Source: Acetobacteraceae bacterium (GTDB lineage Bacteria; Bacillota; Sulfobacillia; JAIMBG01). From it: a stretch of 33,439 nucleotides of DNA. Below, piece by piece: positions 19,293 through 27,242 of this stretch. Every line of letters begins with the position of its first letter. Positions within the stretch are counted from its first letter, which is position 1. The stretch is taken from NCBI GenBank assembly GCA_023511555.1, contig JAIMBG010000005.1:1-33439 (forward strand), in the 5' to 3' direction. The notes beneath the pieces are model-generated. The model made no database searches. It was not told where the DNA came from and worked only from the letters and a program-made list of their open reading frames with translations. A program made the position numbers and the translations under genes.

Positions 19293-19374
19293 GGGGAAGC
19301 AGGGGCGGCAGCCCCAGCGGCCTGGGATCCCCCACGCCGCCGCGGGCGCCGCCCCGGCTGTGGCTGCCCTTCGG

Positions 19375-19698
19375 CTATGCCCCCGTTCCGGGCTCCTCGC
19401 CCGGCGGCCGGTGGTGCTTCCGGCAGGCCGGGTCGCTTGCGACCTCGTAGCCCCCCAGGGCCATCACCGCCACCAGAAGGCCGTTGAAGAACGCCACCAG
19501 GGCCGTCTGGCAGGTCAGCCCCCCCGAGGCCGCCAGCGCAAGGAAGACCACGACCCACGACCAGGCCAGGACGTACAGCCGGATGATCCAGTGGGGAAAG
19601 CGCTTCAGCGCGGGCTTGGTTAACTGGACCACCAGCCCCACCGCCGCCGCAGCCCCCGCCTGGGTGCCGAGCGTCTGCAGCGTGAACTCCTCCGGCAC
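19375..19698 (-). CDS. Small holin-like membrane protein (hypothetical)
   Basis: GTG 19698 after GGGGGAGAGG: MPEEFTLQTLGTQAGAAAAVGLVVQLTKPALKRFPHWIIRLYVLAWSWVVVFLALAASGGLTCQTALVAFFNGLLVAVMALGGYEVA; three hydrophobic segments. Confidence 0.6.
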   Translation of the reverse strand: MPEEFTLQTLGTQAGAAAAVGLVVQLTKPALKRFPHWIIRLYVLAWSWVVVFLALAASGGLTCQTALVAFFNGLLVAVMALGGYEVASDPACRKHHRPPGEEPGTGA

Positions 19699-19759
19699 GA
19701 CCTCTCCCCCCCTTCTCCCCCGTGCCCGGACGGCAGGCCCGCCGCCCGGAGAAAGACAG

Positions 19760-19784
19760 CCACCGGGGTACCCTCCCCCGGTGG
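19760..19784. other. Perfect 9-bp inverted repeat CCACCGGGG-TACCCTC-CCCCGGTGG
   Basis: Read directly; lies in the ~400-bp intergenic region between divergent genes. Confidence 0.6.
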
Positions 19785-20013
19785 TCCGAGGAGAGGATTC
19801 GAGACCGCCCCCGAAGGGTCCTTCCGGTATTGGGGGAAAAATCTTCTCTCCCGAACTGCACCCCGTCCCGGGGCGGCGCGCGCCGGGTGGCTGCCCGGGG
19901 CCGTTCGCCGAGCGTAACAGTGCTGGGGGCCGTGTAGGCCCCGGTTTCACAGCCGTTGCGGGTGCATGGGGCCGGGTGAAGGGCTGCCTCAGTCGGAGAC
20001 GTGAGCGGAAGGG

Positions 20014-20041
20014 TCCCAGACCCAGACACTCTGGTCTGGGA
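20014..20041. other. Hairpin TCCCAGACCCAG-ACACT-CTGGTCTGGGA
   Basis: About 11-bp stem with one bulged C, 62 nt upstream of the repeat lipoprotein start; no T-tract. Confidence 0.6.
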
Positions 20042-20102
20042 GGAGTGGACGACAGGATAGTAGAAATAGCAAAAAGCAGAAAGTGGATAGGAGGGTTCGA
20101 CG

Positions 20103-22220
20103 TTGGGCAACCGCAGAGGCAGTCGTCTTATAACGGGCCTGCTGGCCGGGGGACTCTGCCTCCTGGTTCTCGCCTCCCTGGGGTGCCAGACGGGCGGCGC
20201 CGGGGCCTACCGCCCCCGGCGTCCCTGGGAGGCGGCCGGAGTGGGCAGGCTGAGCCAGGACGCCGTGGTGGCGGTCTACACGGGGCCGTCGGACTTCTTG
20301 TCTCTGGCCAGCCACCCCGAGGCCCTGGCCTTTGCCGCGCCGGGCCGGGAGCTGAACCACATCTTCGTCTACTTCTGCAACGTCCAGGCGGGCGGCAGGC
20401 TCTCGTCCCCGACCTCCGGCCTCGCCGATGCCCGGCTGGCGGGGGCGGCTCGGTGGGCCCAGAGGCGCGGGGTGGAGGTCCACCTGGTGGTGGGCGGGGT
20501 GGGGGCCGGCGGGACCAGCCTGGCCTCACCCGAAACCCGCGGAAGGCTCAAAGACGCTATCCTGGAGCTTGCAGCCGCCGCCCCCAGGGGGGTGACCGGA
20601 GTCCAGCTCTGCGTAGAGGGGCTCAGGCCGGAGGGTCCGGCCTTCGAGGGTCTCCTGGAGCTGCTGGGCAAGGTGCGCGAGAAGCTGCCCCCCCAAAAGA
20701 AGCTGGGGGTCGCCGCCCCCAGGTGGGCCTGGGACGGTAAGGAGTCTGAATGGCAGTGGGGGCAGGCCGCCCTGGGCCGGCTGGGACCGGCCGACTACGT
20801 CGTGGTCATGAACCGCGACTGGGGGAAGGCGCTCAGGAAGGCGGAGGACTACAGTTGCCTCACCCGTGACATGGTCGAGGCACTGGCCCTGACCCTGGGG
20901 AACCGCCTGGTGGTCGGCATCCCGGCCTGCGCCGCCACGCCCGGCCACGACCCCGCCGTGGAGAACCCTGTAGCCGCGGCCGCGGGGCTTTTGAGGGCCG
21001 CCGAGGTGGGCAGGATCGGAGGGGTAGCGGTTCACTGGTACGCCCCCCAGGACGCGGGGGCCCTCTCTCCGGCCGGTTGGGACGCGTTGCGGGCCGTGAT
21101 CACCCCCCGGGTGACCTTTGCCGCTACCTTCGGCGGTCCGGCAAGCGACTGCGCCACCGGCCTTCAGCCCGCCCCCGACGGAGGCTATGTCCTGGCCGGG
21201 TGGACGGATTCCCGTGGCTCGGGCAGCGACGACGCATGGCTCATAAAGACCGACGCCGGGGGGAGGGAGGTCTGGTCACGGACCTTCGGCGGGGCCGGCT
21301 CGGACGGGGCCTCCGCCGTGGCGGCGACCAGGGACGGGGGCTGCCTCCTCGCCGGCGGCACCGAATCCTCGGGCTCGGGCGGGAAAGACGCGTGGCTCAT
21401 CAAGACCGACCCGACGGGGAGAGAGGTCTGGTCCCGCACCTTGGGCGGGGCCGGCAAGGACTGGGCCTACTGCGCCCTGGAGGCACCCGACGGCGGCTAC
21501 CTCGTGGCCGGCTACACCGAGTCTTCCGGGAACGGGGGGTCCGACGCCTGGCTACTCAGGACCGACCCCGCAGGCAACGAGGTGTGGTCCCGCACCTTCG
21601 GAGGCCCTGGCTGGGACTGGCTGAACTGGGTCGAGCCGGCGACCGACGGGGGCTACATCCTGGCCGGCCGCACCGAGTCGTTCGGGGCGGGAGACGGCGA
21701 CGCTTGGGTCATCAAGATTGACACCGCGGGCAGGGAGGCCTGGTCCCGCACCTTCGGGGGGCCAAGGGACGACCGGGCCTGGTGCGTGCGTCCTCTGGCC
21801 GGCGGCGGCTGCATCGTGGCCGGCTGCACCGAGTCGACGGGCGCGGGGGGCGCCGACGCCTGGCTCATCAAGCTGGACTCGTCTGGCAAAGAGGTCTGGT
21901 CGCGGACCTTCGGGGGCCCTGAGGACGACGAGGCCAACAGCGTCCAGCCTACGGCGGACGGCGGCTACGTAGTAGCGGGCTACACCCGGTCGTTCGGCGC
22001 CGGTGAAGCCGACGCCTGGCTCATCAGCACCGATGTCAACGGCAGGCAGATCTGGTCCCGAACCTTCGGCGGAACCGGGGAGGACAGGGCCTGGGCCGTG
22101 CTTGTAGCGGCCGACGGCGGCTTCGTGCTGGCCGGCGAGACCCAGTCCTTCGGGGCTGGCGACGGCGACGCCTGGCTGATCAAGACCGACGCCGCGGGGA
22201 GGGTGTTCGAGGGGGAGTGA
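20103..22220 (+). CDS. Secreted lipoprotein: TIM-barrel-like (possibly GH18-related) domain followed by seven ~52-aa propeller-like repeats
   Basis: TTG 20103 after ATAGGAGGG; lipobox LASLGC; repeats conform to SRTFGGxxxDxAxxVxxxxDGGYxxAGxTxSxGxGxxDAWLIKTDxxGxxVW. Confidence 0.85.
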   Translation: MGNRRGSRLITGLLAGGLCLLVLASLGCQTGGAGAYRPRRPWEAAGVGRLSQDAVVAVYTGPSDFLSLASHPEALAFAAPGRELNHIFVYFCNVQAGGRLSSPTSGLADARLAGAARWAQRRGVEVHLVVGGVGAGGTSLASPETRGRLKDAILELAAAAPRGVTGVQLCVEGLRPEGPAFEGLLELLGKVREKLPPQKKLGVAAPRWAWDGKESEWQWGQAALGRLGPADYVVVMNRDWGKALRKAEDYSCLTRDMVEALALTLGNRLVVGIPACAATPGHDPAVENPVAAAAGLLRAAEVGRIGGVAVHWYAPQDAGALSPAGWDALRAVITPRVTFAATFGGPASDCATGLQPAPDGGYVLAGWTDSRGSGSDDAWLIKTDAGGREVWSRTFGGAGSDGASAVAATRDGGCLLAGGTESSGSGGKDAWLIKTDPTGREVWSRTLGGAGKDWAYCALEAPDGGYLVAGYTESSGNGGSDAWLLRTDPAGNEVWSRTFGGPGWDWLNWVEPATDGGYILAGRTESFGAGDGDAWVIKIDTAGREAWSRTFGGPRDDRAWCVRPLAGGGCIVAGCTESTGAGGADAWLIKLDSSGKEVWSRTFGGPEDDEANSVQPTADGGYVVAGYTRSFGAGEADAWLISTDVNGRQIWSRTFGGTGEDRAWAVLVAADGGFVLAGETQSFGAGDGDAWLIKTDAAGRVFEGE
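21117..22217 (+). repeat. Seven tandem ~156-nt coding repeats (WSRTFGG...DGGY.LAG.T.S.G.G..DAWLIKTD)
   Basis: Repeat starts: FAATFGGPASD, SRTFGGAGSD, SRTLGGAGKD, SRTFGGPGWD, SRTFGGPRDD, SRTFGGPEDD, SRTFGGTGED. Confidence 0.93.
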
Positions 22221-22305
22221 TGGAGGAAGCCTGAAGTTCGTCAGGCCGACAGCCCCCAATGAGCTGGAACGGCGGGCATTCGCCAGCCAGAAATGCAGGA
22301 GTTGA

Positions 22306-22482
22306 GAGGAGGCTGGTGAATCGAGAGATACATCGGGAGGTTGCTACGTTGAGGAACTGTTTTGGGCGGAACCGAGGGACGACGGCGGCTGCGTCCTGGC
22401 CGGCTGCACTGATTCCTTCGGGGCCGCTGAGGGCGGCCGGCTCATGAAGACCAACGCCGAAGGAAGTATACCCCGCCCCTGA
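22306..22482 (+). pseudogene. Decayed orphan repeat unit related to the upstream array
   Basis: Frame from 22306: EEAGESRDTSGGCYVEELFWAEPRDDGGCVLAGCTDSFGAAEGGRLMKTNAEGSIPRP*; matches DDGGCxLAGCTxSFGA...DAWLIKTDxxG. Confidence 0.75.
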
Positions 22483-22519
22483 GCAGAGGCCCTGAACGCA
22501 CCCGCGCAAGGAGCCACGC

Positions 22520-22555
22520 AAGGCCGGCTGGGCCAAAGGGAGGCCGGCCGGCCTT
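22520..22555 (+). terminator. Candidate terminator hairpin (weak T-tract)
   Basis: AAGGCCGGC (22520-22528) pairs with GCCGGCCTT (22547-22555), followed by GGTATTTG. Confidence 0.35.
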
Positions 22556-22808
22556 GGTATTTGCGACCACTGCCCCCAGGACAGGCCGCCGGCTTCGGCG
22601 CCAGCCCCATCTCCAGCAGTACCCGCGACCCCCCCGCGTCTCCCGGCAGGAACCCGCCCCCTGCCCGGCCAATAAGGCCATATATCAGCCGGGCAGACGC
22701 CCCGGGGACCTGGCGACGCGGCCTGCGGCCCCTCGCGGCCGCCTGCAGGCAACCCTCCCCCGCCCCGGTCCGTCGCCTGGCGTCATCCAGGACAAGGAGG
22801 GATCACCC

Positions 22809-24608
22809 ATGTCCACCGGCGGACCGGCTCAGCTCGAAGCCCGTCTTCTCTCCGCGCTCTCCCCGGACCGCGCCCTGGCTCACACCCGGTGGCTTACCGA
22901 GCACACCCCCTACCGCATCTCCGGCGGCGGCCAGGACCGAACCGCGGCCCTCTATGTCCGCGACCGCCTGGCTGAGGCCGGCCTCAGCGCCGAGCTCCAG
23001 GAGTTCTACACCTACTGCAGCTTCCCCGAAGCGGCCTCGCTGCACGTGGTGGAGCCCGCGCTCGGGGAGATGGCCTGCCAGCCTTGCTGCCATATCGCCC
23101 CCACGCCCGAGGATGGCATCACGGCGGAGCTGGTGGACGCCGGCGGCGGATCCGAGGAGGAGTTGGCCCGGGCCGAGGTCTCCGGCAGGATCGTGCTCTG
23201 CGAGGTTTCCTACGCGCCCGCGCCCCCGGAGAAGGCCCGGCTGGCGGTGCATGCCGGCGCCCGGGGCATGGTGCTTATGAACTGGGGACTCCCCGACCAG
23301 ACGGAGATCCCCATGCGGGCGCTGAAGATGGTCTGGGGCAACCCCACGCCCGTCACCTTCGGGGAGATACCCCAGATCAGCGCGGTGAGCGTAAGCCGCG
23401 CCGACGGCGAGCGGCTGAGGCGGCTCTGCGCCCGGGGCCGCACCGTCGTCCAGATGAAAGCCGCCTCCACGCGGGAGTGGCGGCCGGTGGTCCAGCCGGT
23501 AGGGCGACTGGAGGGGACCCGCTGGCCCCGCCAGTTCCTTCTGGCCAGCGGCCACCTCGACGCCTGGGAGCCTGGAGTCACCTGCAACGCCACCGGGAAC
23601 GGCCTCATGCTGGAGCTGGCCAGGGTATTCGGCGCCTTCCGGGAGCACCTCGGCCGCAGCCTGGTCTTCGCGTTCTGGAACGGCCACGAGGTCGCCGAGG
23701 CAGCGGGGTCCACCTGGTTCGTCGACCGCATGTGGGACGAGGTGAGCCAGAACTGCGTCGCCTACCTCAACATCGACTCCCCGGGGCTGCGTGGGGTAGA
23801 GCACCACGCGGCGGCCAGCACCCTTGAGCTGGCAGACTTCCACCAGGCCGTGGAGCGGGACGTGCTCGGCTCCGCCGGCCCGCGCCAGCCGCTGGGCCGC
23901 ATCGGGGACCAGTCCTTCTTCGGCGTGGGCGTTCCCGCCCTGGCGGGCAGGTCGCCCTTTCCCGCCTCAGAGCTCAAGCGGACGCACGGCGCCGTGTTCG
24001 GCTGGTGGAACCACACTGCGGCCGACACCCTGGACAAGGTGGACGAGGCGGCGTTCTCCCGTGAGCTGCGCGTATACGCCGCCTACATCTTCCGGCTGCT
24101 CACCTCCCCTGTGCTCCCCTTCTCCTTCGTGGGCTACGCCCGCCACCTCCGCGAGGCCCTGGCCGGGTACGCCGCGGGATCCCCGGCGGAGCTCAACCTT
24201 GAGCCCCTGGCCGCCCTGGCCGGGGAGCTGGAGAGAAAGGCGGCTTCGCTCGAGGCGCTGCGCCGCAGCCTCGATGGCGAGGTAGCCAACTCCGGCGCCG
24301 GCCCCGGGGAGGAGCGGGTGGATGAGGTGAACCGCTGCCTGATGAGGCTGAGCCGCGTCCTGGGGCACGCGACCTACACCGTCGCGGGGCGCTATGGCCA
24401 GGACAGCTACGGGCTCAGCGTCCTTTCGCGGCCGATCCCGGGGCTGGCGGCCGCGCCCGCCATGGCCTCGATGAAGCGGGGGACGGACGCCGCCGAGACG
24501 CTGCTCACCGACCTCCTGCGGCAGCGCAACCGCATCGCCGACGCCCTGCGGGACGCGGTCGAGGCCGCCGACCGGTGCCTCCGGGCAGCGCAGCGCGGTA
24601 CTGCTTGA
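22809..24608 (+). CDS. M28-like metallopeptidase family protein with PA-type insert and substituted active-site positions
   Basis: ATG 22809 after AAGGAGG; SGHLDAWEPGVTCNATGNGLMLELARVF, FAFWNGHEVAEAAGSTWFVD, AYLNIDSPG, WWNHTAADTLDKVD. Confidence 0.8.
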   Translation: MSTGGPAQLEARLLSALSPDRALAHTRWLTEHTPYRISGGGQDRTAALYVRDRLAEAGLSAELQEFYTYCSFPEAASLHVVEPALGEMACQPCCHIAPTPEDGITAELVDAGGGSEEELARAEVSGRIVLCEVSYAPAPPEKARLAVHAGARGMVLMNWGLPDQTEIPMRALKMVWGNPTPVTFGEIPQISAVSVSRADGERLRRLCARGRTVVQMKAASTREWRPVVQPVGRLEGTRWPRQFLLASGHLDAWEPGVTCNATGNGLMLELARVFGAFREHLGRSLVFAFWNGHEVAEAAGSTWFVDRMWDEVSQNCVAYLNIDSPGLRGVEHHAAASTLELADFHQAVERDVLGSAGPRQPLGRIGDQSFFGVGVPALAGRSPFPASELKRTHGAVFGWWNHTAADTLDKVDEAAFSRELRVYAAYIFRLLTSPVLPFSFVGYARHLREALAGYAAGSPAELNLEPLAALAGELERKAASLEALRRSLDGEVANSGAGPGEERVDEVNRCLMRLSRVLGHATYTVAGRYGQDSYGLSVLSRPIPGLAAAPAMASMKRGTDAAETLLTDLLRQRNRIADALRDAVEAADRCLRAAQRGTA

Positions 24609-24695
24609 CGTTGGCGGGACCGCTTACCAACTGCAGCCGGCCACGGCCGTGATCGCCGCCAGGAGTCGACAGAAGCCATAGACTGCTGACAGGAC

Positions 24696-25409
24696 CTACA
24701 GTCCCAGGTAGGCCCGGCGAACCTGGGGATGGCCGAGGAGCTCCTCCGATCCTCCCTCCAGCACCACGCGGCCCTGGCTCAGCACGTAGCCGCGGCGGGC
24801 CAGCGAGAGAGCCCGGGCCACGTGCTGCTCGGCGAGCAGAAGCCCCACCCCCGACGGGCCTACCTCGGCAAGGCACCGGTAGATGCGGGCCAGCACCAGG
24901 GGAGCCAGCCCGAAGGAAGGCTCGTCCAACAGCAGCAGCCGAGGCTCGCCGACCAGCCCCCGGGCGATGGCCAGCATCCTCTGCTCCCCGCCGGACAGCG
25001 TCCCTGCCAGGGCGCGGCGCCGGCGGCCCAACACCGGGAACAGCTCCATCACCCGGTCGAGGTTGCGCCTCCGGTGGGCTCGGGCCCGCGGCGCCATGGC
25101 CCCCAGCTCCAGGTTCTCCTGGACGGTCATGAAGGGAAAGACGGGGTGGCCCTCGGGGACATAGCCCAGCCCCATCTCCAGCCGGCGATGGGGAGGGAGG
25201 CCGTCGAGCCGTTGGCCCTCAAAGCTGATGGTGCCGCCGATAAGCGGCACTAGCCCGGCCACGGCGCGGAGCAGGGTGCTCTTCCCCGCGCCGTTGGAGC
25301 CCACCAGCGCCACAGTCTCCCCCGTGCCCACCCTGAGGCTCACGCCGCAAACGACCTCCACCGGGCCGTAGCCGGCCCTGAGCAGCTCAACCTCCAGCAT
25401 AGGCCTCAC
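24696..25409 (-). CDS. livF: Branched-chain amino acid ABC transporter ATP-binding protein LivF
   Basis: VGSNGAGKSTLLRAVAGLVPLIGGTISFEGQRLDGLPPHRRLEMGLGYVPEGHPVFPFMTVQENLELGA; LSGGEQRMLAIARGLVGEPRLLLLDEPSFGLAPLV. Confidence 0.95.
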   Translation of the reverse strand: MRPMLEVELLRAGYGPVEVVCGVSLRVGTGETVALVGSNGAGKSTLLRAVAGLVPLIGGTISFEGQRLDGLPPHRRLEMGLGYVPEGHPVFPFMTVQENLELGAMAPRARAHRRRNLDRVMELFPVLGRRRRALAGTLSGGEQRMLAIARGLVGEPRLLLLDEPSFGLAPLVLARIYRCLAEVGPSGVGLLLAEQHVARALSLARRGYVLSQGRVVLEGGSEELLGHPQVRRAYLGL

Positions 25410-26121
25410 CCAGGTAGGTCCGGATCACCGCCTGGTCCCGCCCCACCCGGGCGGGCGGACCCTCGCAGAGCTTGCACCCGCTGTCCAGCACCACCAGCCG
25501 GTCACACATGGCCATCACCGCCTCCATCACGTGCTCCACCAGGACCAGCGTGAGCCCGTCCTGGCGCAGCTCCAGGAGAAGGCCCATGGCGTCCTTCACC
25601 TCGCGTGGGGTGAGCCCCGCCATGAGCTCGTCGAGCAGGAGCAGCCGGGGGCCGGTGGCGAGCGCCCGGGCCAGCTCCAGGCGCTTTCTGTCGGCGGCAC
25701 AGAGCTCGCCGGCAGTGGCGCCGGCGGCATCGGCCAGGCCCACCCTCTGCAGGCAGGCGTGGGCGGCTTCCCGGGCCTGGCGCACGGCCAGGGGGCCCAG
25801 CCGGGCGAACGCCCCCACCATCACGTTCTCGAGCACGCTGAGCGAGGCGAGAGGTCGGGGGTACTGGAAGGTGCGGGCCAACCCCAGCCGGCAGACGCGG
25901 TGGGCCGGCCAGCCAGTGATGTCGCTGCCCAGGAAGGTGACCCGCCCCCGGGTGGGGCGGGTCCCGCCGGCAAGCAGGGCCAGCAGCGTGGACTTCCCCG
26001 CCCCGTTGGGCCCGATGATGCCCACGACCTCCCCCTGCGCCACACGGAGACTTACGCCCTTGAGCGCCTGGACCGCGCCGTAGCTCTTATGCAGCTCACG
26101 GCCTTCCAGCACCCGCCTCAC
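25387..26121 (-). CDS. livG: Branched-chain amino acid ABC transporter ATP-binding protein LivG
   Basis: IGPNGAGKSTLLALLAGGTRPTRGRVTFLGSDITGWPAHRVCRLGLARTFQYPRPLASLSVLENVMVGA; LLLDELMAGLTPREV. Confidence 0.95.
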   Translation of the reverse strand: MRRVLEGRELHKSYGAVQALKGVSLRVAQGEVVGIIGPNGAGKSTLLALLAGGTRPTRGRVTFLGSDITGWPAHRVCRLGLARTFQYPRPLASLSVLENVMVGAFARLGPLAVRQAREAAHACLQRVGLADAAGATAGELCAADRKRLELARALATGPRLLLLDELMAGLTPREVKDAMGLLLELRQDGLTLVLVEHVMEAVMAMCDRLVVLDSGCKLCEGPPARVGRDQAVIRTYLGEAYAGG

Positions 26122-27067
26122 CCCCTGCCGCCCGCCTGCGGGCGGCGAGAAGCCCGCAAAACCCCTGGGGCACGAGCAGGACCGTCAACACCAGCAGAAG
26201 CCCATAGGCCAGGCCGTGGGCCCGGCCCAGCAGGACCCTCATGGCTTCGGCAACCAGCACCACCCCGCCCGCCCCGGCGGGGGGGCCCCAGAGAGCCCCC
26301 CAGCCGCCCAGCAGCGCCCCCAGCGCGGCGGGTATGGAGACGTCCGCCAGGGAAAAGACGCTGCCGGGGTCAATGTAGGAGGTCTGGGCGCAGAACAGGG
26401 CCCCAGCCAGCCCGCAAAGGCCGCCGCTCAGGGAGAGCGCCCACAGCTTGCTCTTCAGCGCCGGCACCCCCGCCGCCTCCGCGGCGTCCTCGTCCTCTCT
26501 AAGGGCCCTGAGCCGGTAGCCCAGCCGGGCGCCGCGCACCAGGGCGGAGGTCAGGGTGGCGAGCCCGAACAGCGCCAGCCCCAGCGCGCAGGCCGCCCGC
26601 TGGCCGCCGGAGAGCGGCGGCAGCAGGATGCCGACTGCCCCTCCCGTGATCCCCCGCAGATTCAGGGCGCACAGCCGCACCACCTCGGCCGCAGCCAGGG
26701 TGCTGAGAACGAAGTAGGCCCCGCGGAGGCGGAAGCACAGCCAGCCCACGGGTAGGGCCAGGACCGCCCCCGCCAGCCCGGCCAGCGCCGTCCCGGCTGC
26801 AGCTCCCAGTCCGTTGGTCCAGGCCAGGGCGGCTGCGTACGCGCCTGCCCCAAAGAACGCGGCGTGGCCCAGGGAGAACTGCCCGGCATACCCGCCCACC
26901 AGGTTCCAGGCCTGGCTCATCGCCGCCCAGAGCCAGAAGGTGGCGAACAGGTGGCTCAGGTAGGGCGAAGGTGAAACCAGGGGCAGCACCGCTAGCGCCG
27001 CCCCCAGGGCGAGACCTGCCGCGCCCAGGGCCTTCGAGGCCAGTGCGCCGGCGCGTCTTCCCGTCAT
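26096..27067 (-). CDS. livM: Branched-chain amino acid ABC transporter permease LivM
   Basis: ATG 27067 MTGRRAGALASKALG...WNLVGGYAGQFSLGHAAFFGAGAYAAA; TGGAVGILLPP; polytopic. Confidence 0.92.
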   Translation of the reverse strand: MTGRRAGALASKALGAAGLALGAALAVLPLVSPSPYLSHLFATFWLWAAMSQAWNLVGGYAGQFSLGHAAFFGAGAYAAALAWTNGLGAAAGTALAGLAGAVLALPVGWLCFRLRGAYFVLSTLAAAEVVRLCALNLRGITGGAVGILLPPLSGGQRAACALGLALFGLATLTSALVRGARLGYRLRALREDEDAAEAAGVPALKSKLWALSLSGGLCGLAGALFCAQTSYIDPGSVFSLADVSIPAALGALLGGWGALWGPPAGAGGVVLVAEAMRVLLGRAHGLAYGLLLVLTVLLVPQGFCGLLAARRRAAGGEAGAGRP

Positions 27068-27242
27068 AGCCGTCCAGGGCGGCGGCCCCCGCCGCGCTGC
27101 TGGGTGCGCGCCGACCCCCCTTTCCCTCTCCCCCAACGGCCTCACCCCCTCCACGAACCTCTGCTGCCACGCCGTCCCTTCCTCTGCCTCCCCCGCCGCT
27201 GAACCTTCCCGCCTCCGCCCCAGGGCGGCCCCGTCGGCGGGG

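Noticed and set aside
19790-19815. tRNA T-arm-like string GAGGATTCGAGACC
   Set aside because: No pairable T-stem and no acceptor, D or anticodon arms on either strand.
18926-20110. 394-aa minus-strand ORF
   Set aside because: Overlaps the flippase 3' end, the holin-like gene and the structured intergenic region in a different frame; composition biased.
19484-20740. 418-aa plus-strand ORF
   Set aside because: Runs antisense to the holin-like gene and out of frame with the lipoprotein, whose signal peptide and repeats define the true frame.
21117-22217. Possible CRISPR or satellite array
   Set aside because: The ~156-nt periodicity is a coding repeat with a conserved protein motif and diverged nucleotides; no spacer structure or cas genes.
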